Source of the DNA: Datisca glomerata
Lineage: Eukaryota > Streptophyta > Magnoliopsida > Cucurbitales > Datiscaceae
Direction of reading: 5' to 3'
Assembly: GCA_003255025.1 (NCBI GenBank)
Contig: QANY01005132.1
Coordinates: 310,001-374,000 of the forward strand
DNA: 64,000 bases
A program made the translations under genes and the position numbers. Shown here piece by piece: positions 1-12,386 of the stretch. The notes below the pieces were generated by a model that ran no database searches, was not told where the DNA came from, and saw only the letters and a list, made by a program, of their open reading frames with translations. Numbering within the stretch: the stretch's first letter is position 1; each line of letters opens with the position of its first letter.

Positions 1-2766
1 GGATTTAAGGTTCTTATCAGAAGACCCACCTTCCCTGGCAGCTTCTTTAGCCAAACCACTAAGTTTCTTAGCATTTCTTCTAATTTCTTGGCTTCTCTCT
101 CCATCACCCATTACCAAATCCAAACACTTACAAATTTCCTCACCTTCCACAATTCCTTCTTCATTTTCTCTGACTCTTACACCAATTTTCCACTCATCTT
201 CCACCAACTTTGCATTTGTGTTTTGGTCACTCCATTGAGGCAAACCCACCATTGGAATACCTGAACTTAAGCTTTCCAATGTAGAATTCCAACCAAAATG
301 TGTAATAAAACAACCTATTGCAGGATTGTTTAGTACTTCAACTTGACTACACCATCCTACTATTTTCCCTTCTCTTTCTAACTCTTCTTTGCAGCTTAGC
401 TTTTCTTCTTCTCCATTTGCTTTTCTTCTTATTACCCATAAAAATGGTCTGTTTGACTTCAATATCCCTTTTCCTATTTCCTCCATTTGTTTCTCTGAGA
501 GTGATGTAATGCTTCCAAACGACACGTATATCACTGAGGATTTCGGCTTTGAGTTTAACCTATAAAGAAATAATATGATTAGATTAATTAATTGTTCAAG
601 CAATCAGCATAATTAATTGGAAGAATACATAGGAACATGTTCTTTTTTAAGAAACAGTCTTAACTGGAAAGTTTGAGTTACATTATTTAAAAAAATATGT
701 GAAGGAGCTTAAATCACACACCAACCTCATTAGACACACACGAGCATAATGGCCGACGAATATAAGAGAATTAATTTGAATTATTGTCATAACTTCAAAT
801 CTAATATTTTTAAAATAATGTTATCTAGACTTTTTAATAAAAAAAACGCCATCCTACGATGGCTACATAGATGGCGTTTAATCTGAAATATTCTTTATAA
901 AGCGGTCAACCACATAGTTTTATAGTTTTTTTTTAAAACATCATCTTTTGTGATACAATAGCCCTCAAATTCACAAGTTTTTATACCTATTACCCTCAAT
1001 TGATCATTTAATATTTATTCATATTCAAATTAACTATTGTTATAATACACATAAATCTTTGATTCATATCTTCCCAAAAGAAAAATCTTTGATTCCTATT
1101 TAGAGGTGTGCACGGGACCGGAAGATTTTTGACTCTTTTTGTCCCAACAATTTTTTTAAGTCATGTCCCGTCCCTTGTTGAAAGTAAATCCCGATTGAGA
1201 CGGGATCAGGACGGGACAGATATTTTAGGTAAAAAATTTAAAAGTTAAAAATTAAAATTGATTTAAAATTCAAAAGATTAAAATGTTAAAAATTAAAAGT
1301 TAAAATTTAAAAATTAAGGGTTAAAATTTAAAAAAATTAAGGGTCAAATTTTTAAAATAATAAAAATGTTAGATTATTTATGAAAAATCAGGACAGGACG
1401 GGACAAGTCGAGACAAATTTTTTTGTCTCTTGTCACATCCCACTCAGTTCTGGATGGGTTTTGGAGAAGAAAAGAGATTTTCTGGACGGTTGCACACTCC
1501 TAATTCCTACACTCAGGAACTGTGGATCCACCTTACCATATAAACATGATATTATAAAATAAAAGAAATTTTTTTTATAAATGGCCTCTTATGATAGGAA
1601 AAAACAATTTTAGGATATTTTTCTATTTTTTAATAAAATTCAATTTTTCTTATTTTTTAGTTAAAATTAGTGACTACTAAACCGACGTGTAGTGGTTTTT
1701 TTGCTAGATTCTAATCTACTGAATATAAATTTTAACGATTAAATATTAAATCAAAGTATATCAACAATTATTCACTAAACGAGTATAAATGTCACAAATC
1801 TTTAAAAAGGATCACATTTCTTTAAAATAGATGTCATATTTCTTTATAAAAAATCAACGAATCTTGATTTATTTTTTTCACTCTCACGTCTTTTTAAGCG
1901 ATTTCTCCAAATAAAAATATAATAATGTAACTATCACTATAAACAGGTTAAGGCATTAGGATAAGTGATTACCATTCCAAGTAATCCTTGGAGCCTTCGA
2001 AAAGGTCACCTCCGAAGGACGTGTCTGTAGGGTCCTTTCCATCCAAAAAGGCCGATGGAATCAACGGTCCGATTGGGATCAGATTATACTTGTCAAAAGC
2101 TTTCAATGCATTGTGCTCTAATTCTTCAAAGGTGTTGATTAGTAATTTTGCGTCACTTTCTTCATCAAGTAATTCAAAATGCCTTTGAAATCTTGGGAGG
2201 GCAAAATTGTACGTATGCGACGGAGAGAAAAACGAGGGTAAGTCACGGACTTTCAGCAATGGCAATCCTGGTAATTGTATAGACCATGAGGGGTCATTGT
2301 TATTCTTCCTTATCGCATCTCCATACCCATTGAAGTAGAAATAGTAGATGTCCAGAAGTGTAGCAGGCTGGATCCAGAGAAAAGCCGACGGGATGTGAAA
2401 AGCACGCGCCACCTCTGCCACCCACTGAATGAGTATTGTATAGAATATGAAAGAGAAGCGGCGACCTTCGCTTGCGCTTGACGAGATTAAATCGGTAAGA
2501 GTTTCCGATCCGCGACGGTCAAGCTGGGACATGAAGTCGTCGATATTGTCACCAGGCTTGAACCCGTCGTCGTAGTTGTCAGAGAAGGTGGCGTACGATA
2601 AACCATCTAGTGTTAAGGTTTGGCTCATACGACGTCGAGCAGAGATAGTTGTTGCTAAAGTGACGTTTACACCGAGACGAATAAGGCGCTTGGCGAATTC
2701 AAGGGCGGGATTGATGTGGCCTTGACTTGGAAAAGATACGAGGAGGATGTGGCGGTGCTCGGCCAT
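1..2766 (-). CDS. UDP-glycosyltransferase, UGT75-like, two exons, 3' end off window
   Basis: Family-1 glycosyltransferase that moves glucose from UDP-glucose to a small lipophilic acceptor in the cytosol. Exon 1 is 2766-1973 and exon 2 is 559-1, continuing past the left edge. The intron 1972-560 has GT-AG ends, and the split codon gives Trp at the join. I chose the second Met (2766) because the protein then starts MAEHRHILLVSFPSQGHINP, the usual N-terminus of the family; an upstream in-frame Met is at 2796. His17 in SQGHINP is the expected catalytic base. Exon 2 carries the PSPG box, from WCSQVEVLNNPAIG to PQWSDQ; the closing Gln is typical of UDP-glucose users. About 450 codons are visible against 460-480 for the family, so only a short tail is missing. 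No internal stop was seen. Oddity: the box reads HFGWNS where HCGWNS is usual. The acceptor (anthocyanin, crocetin, hormone or other) cannot be read from the sequence. Confidence 0.92.
844..879. repeat. short nested hairpin in UGT intron
   Basis: AAACGCCAT at 844-852 is matched by ATGGCGTTT at 871-879. Between them CCATC and GATGG form a second inner stem. The hairpin lies inside the UGT intron. Origin unknown; it may be the tip of a small transposon. Confidence 0.5.
1100..1502. mobile_element. MITE-like element, hAT-type ends, in UGT intron
   Basis: The left end TTAGAGGTGTGCACGGGACC and the right end, read in reverse complement (TTAGGAGTGTGCAACCGTCC), form imperfect terminal inverted repeats. 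ATTCCTAT at 1092-1099 and ATTCCTAC at 1503-1510 look like an 8-bp target duplication with one mismatch, the size made by hAT transposases. The interior holds repeated GGGAC words and A/T-rich filler, with no coding potential. The roughly 403-bp element sits wholly inside the UGT intron and leaves both splice sites untouched. The hAT assignment is inference from the TAGAGGTGTGC end and the 8-bp duplication. Confidence 0.6.
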
Positions 2767-5700
2767 TGGAAAGTGTAAAAGAGTGTTGGAGGACAAAAGG
2801 AATGGGATTTGATTTTGTAGGATTAGAAATTATGGTTGGAAATAAAAGATGATAATGCATCAAATATCTTAAATATGACATTTTGGTAATAGAAAAGATG
2901 ACGTTTGAGGTGACGAATTAGGCGAGAAGAGAATACTCGTTATATTTTTGTTTGGTTGAGAAAAATACGTGGACACATCTTGAGTTTTGTTTAAAAGTCA
3001 TAAACATTCTCTATAATTTTAGAAAAATCACGTATCTATCTTGATATTTTATTTTATCGATAAAAAAAATCTAAAATGTTAATTTTCACTAACATCGTTA
3101 ATTTTTTTAATATATCAAGAATGCCTTTAAATCAATATTTTTACTGACAGATTTAAGGTTATACCAAACCAGAATTTTCAGATTATATCAAATTCACCCT
3201 TTAAATATAACTCGAAGAAGGAGAACAACCTTAGGTCCGAGTGTTTTGGTCTCAAGAACTAGTGCGAGTCTCGGGTAAGGACAAAATCTAAGATTATTTT
3301 AATCATTTCATTCTAAAATTAAGCTATTTAGAATAAATTTGATTTATTTATCTTTTCTAAAACTATAAGTGGTGTTCTTATCTTTTAGACAAATTTCAAA
3401 GATGTTTATGTACTTTTCCCATTTTCTTTTTATGTTATACCACTAATATTTTCCAACATTATTGTCTTGCACAGAAAGAAAAACTTCTCCTCCAAAAGAA
3501 AAAGATAAAGAGGACAGACCTTGTATTGTATATTCATCTTTAATCAGTTAATATGTTAAATGACAACACTTTCTATGTATGATATTACATAAGGCCATAA
3601 GAGTGCGTTTCGTATAGAGTCATCTTTAATCAAATACTTGGAATCTCATTCCTTTTTTTGTTTGCCCATGTTTATTATCTAAATTGAAGAAAATGTTAGA
3701 TGCATAGAATGTAAAGATACCTCAAATGAGGGTGTCTAGAAACCCCTAAATGGAGGGGTATGTGGATGCCCAACAAACATAGTATATACCCACGCCTTAT
3801 ATTATCCAAACTATCCTTTCTCACATCATCTTCTTCCTTCATCTCACTGTCTCACCAGACCATCAAAATTTCACAGTCTAAATTTCAATACAATTTTATT
3901 AACAATAAATGTTAGAAAATAAAAAATATATACACCAGAAAATAGATCCCAAATATATAGAGAAGTGGATATTCAAGTAAACTATCCAAATAAAATAAAT
4001 GTAAATTAACCACATGAAAAACTGATGCCACAATAAATCAAGTAATAAAAAAGAAACCCAGATTTGTTTGCAATGACTTTGATGAAGCTTTGTTGCACTC
4101 CATATAGAGAAGATGTAATAAGAGTTAAGATTGAGGCTTGGGTTCTCGGTATAGAAACTTACAACGACGGTAGTATGGAGTACGACAGATCGGTAACAGT
4201 AGAAGTGAGGAGGTGGAGCAATGGAGATGTGGTCGGCAGTCACGAGGTGGAGCCGCAGAGGTGGTTGACGGCCGAAGAGCAAATATATAGGAAAAATGGA
4301 GAGGCTTTGCGATTAGGGTACAAGAAAATTTAAATATACGACTAGGATTTGGTTGTATGTTACACGGTGTAAATGCGCTCTCTCTATCATTTTGACAACA
4401 ATTTTTTTGGTATATTGACAACCGATGATTGGTGTATTAAGTTAACTATAAAAACAATCAAACTAAAAAATAATGTGTTTTTAGGTAATCATATTATAAA
4501 TAAGTAATAAATCGTCTAAAAATATATTTTGGTTCAAGTGTACAATTAAAAATTGACAATTACATAGATAACATTCATTTGCATTCAATCGAAAAAAATA
4601 AAGTAATTAACATTCTCATCATTATATCAAAATATTTTTTAAGGTTACTAAATAAAGTAATATTAACTTTCCGGACATATACTTACCCACAATTATATTC
4701 CAGCAATCTTATTCTGAAAATCATTTACCCGCAACCTTATATCAATGACCCCTAGCCGGTATCGTGCTTCTCCTTCTAATTTAAAGAAAATTTGACCAGT
4801 TACGATCGAATTCTTATTAGAAGTTTAAACCCAAGCTATGAAGTATACAAATGTTAATTCTCCATGTCTTACCTTTTGAAAAGGTGGTAGCTTATTAGTC
4901 AAATTCTCATCAAAATATCATGAACCCGAAATCTCCTCCAATTGTGTACATCGTGATCCCGACGAACCCGTTCTGACATGTTCGTCCCGTGATCTCGTTG
5001 GGAACAATCGCGTCTCAAACTCAGATATTGAAATCATTGTCCTGCCTCAAACCCATTTTGACATGTTTATCCAGTGATCTTATCCAGTAATCACGCTATT
5101 GAGCTCACATTTAGACCGGTCTAAAATTATTAATATTAAAATTTAGTTTCTTAAAATATATTAAAGTTTTAACAAAATAATTAATTTTTTTAAACCAATG
5201 TTGCGTTGCGACAATGAAGTGCGCATTACGCAATGCAACAATGTTGCATTACAACACAAACGTCCGGTCTCGAGGACAGTGTTAATAATGTTCTTCACCA
5301 ATGTGCTCGTGAACTAGAGCCCATTGTCTGAAATCAAGGCCCTTGGATTCCAAATTTTCACAAAAAGTTGTTCTAGATGAAGCACTTCACATCTTCGTCT
5401 CGTATTCTCACGAAAGGTTCTGCTTCTTTTGTGAGTAGACGTTGGCAGGATATCTATCTATACCCACATTGCAAATGTTTGAAATCGTTTTGGAACAAAA
5501 CATTACTGGCTACACGTTTCCATGTGATCCATCCAACATTATCTGAAGTAAGCCCTACTCCTTTCAATAGAAAAAGAAAGTGACTTTGACCTTTGACAAA
5601 GAGACGAAAGAGAAAACAAATTTTGCATACTAGGCAATCGGTCATGTTTTGTCAAAACACGAGGCTTGATGTTTTGTCGTCAGAGATTGAGTGGTGAGTA

Positions 5701-6489
5701 CGTGATATTGTTCAATTGAAAAATGAAGCGAGAAGGATATATAAATCAATTAAACAGCTGAAAATCGAACTATTATTTACTTGGACGTCAAGAAAACACC
5801 CTTATAAAATTGAATTAACATTCTCTATAGTTGGTATCTAATAATAAATATGTCAGTTCCTTGATTGAGGTCATCCGGTCAGATTTAAAAGATTTAAATC
5901 GTATGAAATTTTAATTAGAAAGAAAATAATTTTTTTTACTTTTTATTACAGACGTGCAGATCTCTATGGACGGGTGTGATTGAAATTCGCTCCAACTGAA
6001 GAGATTGATATAACTATGCTACCTGGGTTTAGTCCAGAGGTTTCTCTCAAGGTGGAAAACAAGTGTTGACAGTGTCCTCTTTGAGAGATGAGTCATGGGC
6101 CCATAACTTGTCAGACCATAACACAAAATAATAATAATAAAAAAAAATCAAAAGTTTAGATAAATTCCACCAGCTAAGCCACCTAATAGTTTTCTGTAAC
6201 TAGTACCAAGTCCCGCTGTAAGTAGTATCAAGTCCGTGCTACACACGGTATTATACAATATCAAAAATGTTAAATTTAGTATTAGAATTAGAAGTATCAA
6301 TTACCAATTATAAATTTTGTATTTCTAATAATAAAAAAATTAAGCATTTTACCACCTCTTAATAGTCATACGTGCTATCTTAGCATGCGGAAAAAATATT
6401 ATTAATGAAATATAATATTGGAAGGCATAATTTTTTGAAAAAAGAAAAAGTTAACTAAAAATTGAACTTGCAACATGAAATATATACTT
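2767..6489. other. AT-rich intergenic region upstream of the UGT gene
   Basis: No protein with recognisable domains was found. Minor structures: two related blocks sharing a core like GACATGTTCGTCCCGTGATC near 4973 and 5057 (offset about 85 bp), and an imperfect inverted repeat of about 15 bp at 5197-5246 made of TTGCGTTGCG-like words. The UGT promoter should lie just to the right of 2766, but no element is distinctive enough to call. Confidence 0.5.
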
Positions 6490-6530
6490 AAAATAATAGT
6501 TGCTAGATGGTATCTAGCAACTATTATTTT
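6490..6530. repeat. perfect 19-bp inverted repeat with 3-nt loop
   Basis: The 19 bases at 6490-6508 are the exact reverse complement of 6512-6530, separated by GGT. Pairing stops abruptly on both sides. It would fold as a tight hairpin in either strand's RNA. It could be a MITE remnant or a small-RNA precursor; nothing else in the neighbourhood decides between them. Confidence 0.85.
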
Positions 6531-6714
6531 TGAGATAGATCCTGCAACAATATATAAAAGAAAATTAATTTTTTTTATTTCATATATATTGACAGACTCC
6601 ATATTTAATAAACATCTATTACAAATACCTAGTAATAATAAAAATAAAACACCTATTATTTCCCTTACTAGTAGTTTCAATTTTTTGTCTTTCAATTTTT
6701 GTCCTACAGAGATA

Positions 6715-7150
6715 GAAACATTCTAGCCCACTCTTGTGCTAGAGAGGGCTGTTTCACTTCAGTTCCAGTTATTTTGTGTAAATCTTTTCCCCAATGATTT
6801 TCCTTTTGTTGAAAGGGATTTGATGTTTAGGCTTTCATTTTACTTTGGCTAATACTTTTTTTCTTTTTCTGAATTTTTCTCATTGGGGTTTTTTTTCAGT
6901 TAATGTTTTAAGGGGGCTAGTTAGGGGGTTCTCGGTTAAGCACTTCATGTGGTGTTCCTTCCAGTTCTGTTCTTTGTTTTGGGTTGGGTAATGTTAGATG
7001 ATGATGGTGCTAAGGAGGTGCTAGTCTAACTAGGATGTCCTGGTGCACCTACTATTTTTTTTTTGCAAACTTTTGTTAGTTTTTCTTCTATCCTAGGGTA
7101 TGCCCTCGCATTTGTGTATTTTTTTTAAATAATAAAATGAAAATACGTCT
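6715..7150 (+). mobile_element. possible truncated retrosequence tail (LINE-like)
   Basis: A relatively GC-rich, T-tract-containing stretch with no ORF that ends in an AATAATAAAATGAAAA tail, as a 5'-truncated polyadenylated retrocopy would. The block including CTAACTAGGATGTCC near 7026 and TATCCTAGGGTATGCC near 7091 resembles 3' ends of plant non-LTR elements I have seen, but no reverse transcriptase is present to support this. It may equally be the untranslated end of the copia that follows. Confidence 0.25.
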
Positions 7151-7356
7151 CTTGAATTTTTCTTCATTTATTCGTGTAAAAACTCATTTGAAGATTAACA
7201 TAATCAAGTTATCATTTTTTTATTTTTCTTTTAATTCCCATATTTTACATATACAAAGACAATGAATTCCCTTTAAATCCAAGTGGACTGTCAAAATTTT
7301 CTTTTCTTCTTTTTAATAGCCACAATACAAATGTAAAGACAAATTTAATGCTCAGA

Positions 7357-10080
7357 TCGTGCCAGCAGTCATTGGACACGGTCTCAATGAGTTTCTATTT
7401 AGAAAAGAACCTCCTCCTACGCAAAGAAACAAAGATGGAACTCCAAATCCTACCTATATCAAATGGATTAGGATTGATCAGCTTCTTCTAAGATAGATTA
7501 GGTCTTCTATGATCGAAAGAATACTGACCTCAGTTATTCACTACAATACAATGAAGCAACTCTGGAAAGCACTGTAAAGAATATTTGGTAATCAGTCAAA
7601 AGCCAAGATGATGCAAATCAAATCTAAGCTTCAATTAATCAAGAAAGGTAATTCTAGCATAACATGCTATTACGATAAAGTTAGGAGTCTAGCAGACAAT
7701 CTAGCAGCAGCCATTCAACTTGTAAGTGTTGGAATATGTCCATAAAGTAGCGTATAATAACTATTTATTTGTATTTAGTTTTTTTTCTCAAATATTTGTA
7801 TTATTGAATTTTTTTATGAATAAATTGAAATTTTTATTTTAAATTAAAACGTGATTATAAATTATTTAAGTCCTGGAACTATTGTCAATGAAAAAAAGTG
7901 AGGACAGAAGCATCTCTAGACGAACTCCTCCGAAATAGTTCAGAACGATATTCGCAGTCTTAGAATCGACTAGACAATCGATTCTGATTACAACTGTTAA
8001 GTTCAACCGTTGGATGTCAGTCTTGGAGCATAGGAATGGAGACTCAAATGGTTAACCTAGACATGTTATGAACATGTTGAATGGGCTAGTAAAAAATTAG
8101 TTTATAACCCAAAACCGTTTACCTAGCCCTAAATCTAATTGTTACACCTTAAGGGTATTTTCATAATTACCTTAATCCTGAGATGAGCACGTAACTGGGC
8201 TTGGTTAGTTTCAATCTTTGATATGTCAAATGAGTGTGTTCGAATTGGTGACCAATACCTTGGCTGCTGGAATTGTAATTTAATTAAGCAGGAGTTGTGT
8301 GATTCGCATATATGAAATTCGTGGTTGGATTGTGAAAGTAACATATCACCTTATGCTTTATCGATGATGGGTGTGTGAACAAATTAACTTGGCCAAATAT
8401 TCGATGAAATGAGTCATTGAATAAGACTTGTGAATTGTAATACAATTCACTATAATGTCTTTCTTATTCAGAGTCAATAAAAGAGTTAAAGAAATAATAA
8501 TAAGAGGGGTAAAATGGTAATTTTGTATTTCACTCTTGTTATTGATATTCACGATGGGTATTATATTAAAATATTCTGCGGACCGTGGAAATAAATAGAG
8601 TTTATTTATACCAAAAGAAAATATAGCGCGCATGAATTGAGAGTTGATTCGGCATCGAACATATAGTGGAGTCGTACGATGTCAGGATTAAATAGGTCAG
8701 GAATTTATGGAGATAAATTCGTCGGGTATTTGAATCTTAAGCTTTGTTCATGTGAATCCATTCAGTCTCAGAAATAGCTCAGAAAACAGGAATAGAAAAA
8801 TGAACTAAGTTGGACCAAAATGTGTTTTGGTGCCAAAACATATTTCCTACACCTATATGTGATAGGTGATGTCACTTAAGTTAGTTAAGTGTAATTGTTG
8901 TATTGAATTAATTATTTATTATTTTCTAATTATTAGATAATCAGTTAAATAAAATAAATCAATAAATTGATAATGATCAATTATACTTGTCAATTGGATT
9001 GATGAATTTCGATACAACTAAAACTCTTGAAGATCATGTAATTTTCGACAATAGTAGATAATTATGGGAATTTTCGGTAACTTTATAATGTATGGATATA
9101 TTTGTAAATATTGAAAAGTTCATTTTGATGAAGATCTAATAACAATTTGATTGCAAAGAGATAATGAGTATTATATGCAATTGTTGTTATCAACACACAA
9201 AAAGAGAGAAAAATATTTTCTCCTCTCACTACTGTTGCCGCCGAAATAAATCTAAAGAAGGAAGATTTGATTTTTATTCTTCAATCGTTTTGAGACCCAT
9301 ACTCAAATTCTTACGTAAAATTCTTCTGAGATATATTTCTGAAATTAACGGGTGGTTGTTAGTCGACTAATTCGGAAATCGTTCGTGGAAGATAAAATTC
9401 GTGATTTTGATCTTAAAGTTTGAAGAACATGAGGGAGTTCCACCAGTTTAGAAATTTTCCGATATAAAATAAATGTGAAAAATTATTTTTCCTTAATCTA
9501 TTCGTTTTAATATCGTATTTGCATGATCAAACTAAAATTAGTTTTAAATTATTTAATATGATTAAATAAGTTAAATCATTTTTTTATATTCCGTCCATGA
9601 ACCGTTCGTGCTTCAAATCTAATTTTTTTTAATTTTAAAACCGATTGATCTAACAGTAAGTGAGCTAGATAAAATTATTTACATGCTCAATGGCCTTGGT
9701 GGTGAATTTGACTATATAATCGTTAATATTACATCAAGAGTTGGTTTATTTTTAGTAGAAGATGTTCAGGCTCTTTTAACGAGTCATGGATATAGAATTG
9801 AAAAATTAAATGCTGAGAAAAAGGCAATTGTAAAAGCCTTAGCAATGTGGTCACCAATACTGGAAACATAATGAACTTTAACAATAATGGAATGTGAGGA
9901 AATAAATTCTTTTCACAGAATCAAGGAAACTTTGGAAGAGGAAATAACAATGCTCGAAGAGGTGGCCGTGGAAGAGGCAATGGATCAAGACTCATATGTC
10001 AAGTCTGTAATCGTGTTGGACATTTAGCTACAGTTTGTTACTATAGGTTTGATAAAAACTGGAGCCAATACTTAAACAAT
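7357..10080 (+). pseudogene. copia gag, interrupted, with CCHC zinc knuckle
   Basis: Segments 7357-7726 and 9656-10080 make one gag-like frame: a UBN2-type copia gag domain, a Gly/Arg-rich linker, then a CCHC knuckle (CQVCNRVGHLATVC) at 9997-10038. The first segment has internal stops (for example near 7490 and 7575). Where the insertion splits it, the frame resumes exactly after the duplicated GTAAG, in the middle of the conserved Leu-Val-Ser-Glu stretch. Confidence 0.8.
7727..9655. mobile_element. solo LTR-like insertion with 5-bp target duplication
   Basis: Starts TGTTGGAATATGTCC and ends GATCTAACA, so it has the TG...CA LTR ends. It is flanked on both sides by GTAAG (7722-7726 and 9656-9660). 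It is 1,929 bp, has no coding capacity, and has the same size class and TGTTGGA...TCTAACA ends as the 2.0-kb LTR at 57660. The simplest reading is a solo LTR left by recombination between the two LTRs of a long-LTR copia. A non-autonomous element with short ends is the alternative. Confidence 0.8.
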
Positions 10081-10134
10081 GCTCAACTATCAAACAACCA
10101 GGTAAATAATGCAGCAGGTTCCACAACACCTGAA

Positions 10135-10860
10135 ATGGTGAATGATTCTACATGGTATGGAGATACTGGAGCTACAACACATGTTACAATAGATATAGAG
10201 AACTTGAATCTGGTTGTTGAGTATACAGGTCAAGAACAGATGGCTGTTGGGAATGGTAAGAAACCTGAAATCTCTCACATAGGCTCATATATTATACCTT
10301 GTAAATTTAAGAACCTGAAATTGAATTCAATTCTTAGCTTGCCTAAAATTAAGAAGAACTTAGTAAGTGTCAAAATTTACTAAGGATGATAATGTGTTTC
10401 TTGAATTTTACCTCGATTTGTTTTGATTAAGGACATACTCACGGAGGTGCTGCTGCTCAAAGGCCAACTTAAAGATGGTTTATACATGATTGATTGGCTG
10501 ACCAGTGAGAGGAAGGAAGGCTGGTCTAACATGTAATCTGTGCATCAAACAGAATTCTATTTATCTTCTTAGATTTCTATCTTACAATTCTAGTTTTTGT
10601 TCAAACAGTGACAAAATAAACAATGTTGTTGCTGCTTTCAATTATGCTTGTTCCAACTCTGTTTCATCTTACAACTCACCTATATTCATCTCAAATGGAA
10701 AAACTTGTAGTTTGCAAAACAAGTGTAATGCAGATACTGGAGCTATAACACATGTCAAGTGTAATAAACTTGTTGTTTTCATTGCTTCTATTAAGTCTGA
10801 TTTGAATGTCTGGCATAATAAGTTTGGACACCCCTCAGAAAAAGACTTAGCTTAAATACT
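10135..10860 (+). pseudogene. copia protease and gag-pre-integrase remnant
   Basis: The protease motif DTGATTHVT begins at about 10162, the copia form of the Asp-Thr/Ser-Gly active site, in an open frame of 82 codons. After a frame change the gag-pre-integrase motif follows (LNVWHNKFGHPSEKDLA, near 10802-10854) and ends in a stop. A second DTGAITHVK-like protease copy at about 10733 suggests a local duplication. Confidence 0.7.
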
Positions 10861-11600
10861 TGGTGAGTGTCAAATACCTCTTAGTAAAAAGAATATAGAG
10901 TTTGGAAACTCCTGCCAGTATGGTAAAAGTAATAAACTGTCTCACCCTCTATTGGAAACGAAAACCTCCAAGCCCTTAGAAATCATACACACAGACTTGG
11001 GGGACCTTCCCCTACACCCTCCCTTGAAGGTTTGGGGTATTACATCATCTTTGTAGATGATTTCAGTAGGTTCACCTAGGTCTATCCTTTAAAAGCTAAG
11101 TCTGAAGCTTTCAAAATGCTCACTGTTTTCAAAGTCATGGTGGAAAAACAGCTTAACTCAAACATTAAGATTGTTCATTCAGACTGGCTGGAATATCTAG
11201 CCTTTAAATAGTTTCTTGAGGCATAGATAGTTTTTCGTCATTCTTGTCCACACACTCATAATTAGAATGGTAGAACAGAACAAAAAGCACATGCATATCA
11301 CGAAAACGAGCATTACACTTTTAGCTCAGGCAACATTACCGTTTTCCTTTTGGTGGCATACCTTCCCTACTGCCACGTACCTAATAAATATGATGCTAAC
11401 CATAGTTCTCAATAATATATCACATTTACATAATTATTTTCTAACCAAACATGATTGCTCATTCTTCAAAAGCTTTGATTGTGCATGCTTCTCTCATTTG
11501 AGATCTTATAATGCACATAAGGTTGAATGTAGATCTTCTCTTTGCATTTTCATTGGCTACTCTCCTGATCACAAAGGATATACGTGTTGACATCCCTCTA
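10861..11600 (+). pseudogene. copia integrase remnant
   Basis: Continues in several frames from the HxxxGHP motif: a CQYGKS zinc-binding remnant near 10914, then IIHTDLG (first catalytic Asp) near 10985, then a frameshifted core. An open piece at 11267-11590 covers the C-terminal part of the core, including LPFSFWWHTFPTATYLIN and LCIFIGYSPDHKGY, both typical of copia integrase. At least three frame changes are needed, so it is non-functional. Confidence 0.75.
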
Positions 11601-11949
11601 AAGAATCTACATTGCTAGAAATGTAGTGTTTAATGAATCATCCTTTCCCTATTCCACTAAATTGAATCATAATGTGCACAAAAATTCATCCTATCTTACA
11701 TCAATACCACAAACTTTTCCTTCTATTTTTTGATACTTTCCTGTACAACTCTGACCAGCGAAATTCCTCAAACTCTTTGGCTCAAGCATGTACAAACTCA
11801 TCTTCTGGATCTGTGCCTTTACATCAGCATCTTGGGAGTATACCACAGTCAAACAGTAATCACAGAATTGTCACTCAAACTGCTTCACATAGTTCATCTA
11901 CTTCAAGCCCTCAAAATTGTTCTTTCTCTTGCCAGTAATCTTGACTGGG

Positions 11950-12380
11950 ACATTAGACAGTTAGTTACATGTCAATAATGCATTCCTCAATGGAATGCTT
12001 GAGGAGACTGTATTAATGCCTCAACCCGAGCGCTTTATTGATCCAGGTAGACCATCAAATATATGCAAGCTAAGAAAGGCTTTATACGGCCTTAAACAGA
12101 CGCCACGTGCATGGTATGATAACTTAAGAAGAACATTGTTAAAATGGGGCTTCCTTAATTCCAGATTCGATAATTCTCTCTTCATTAAGATATACCTGCA
12201 TTTTCCGAGATAAAGTTTTACGTTAACAACTCAGCATATGCTTTGTTCCATCCTCAGATCATATAACAAATATCTTCATTAAGGCCTTGTCATCAAATCA
12301 GTTTGATCATCTTGTCTGCAAGCTCAAAGTGGTGAAGTCCCATTTTCACTTGATGGGTATAATAGAGAAATTGAAAAGAA
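11950..12380 (+). pseudogene. copia reverse transcriptase fragment and RNase H tail
   Basis: 11960-12210 encodes the middle of a copia reverse transcriptase, from an AFLNG-like start to CKLRKALYGLKQTPRAWYD. The YVDD region, the rest of the RT and nearly all of RNase H are absent. The frame jumps within about 20 bp to the C-terminal tail (FVPSSDHITNIFIKALSS, 12239-12290). This marks an internal deletion of roughly 1 kb compared with an intact copia. Confidence 0.75.
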
Positions 12381-12386
12381 ACTATT

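Noticed and set aside
4064..4333. 89-codon plus-strand frame with overlapping minus-strand frames
   Set aside because: No recognisable domain, no plausible promoter or splice context, and frames of similar length on both strands; probably chance.
8358..8633. 91-codon minus-strand frame
   Set aside because: Inside the solo-LTR-like insertion; LTRs of this family do not encode protein.
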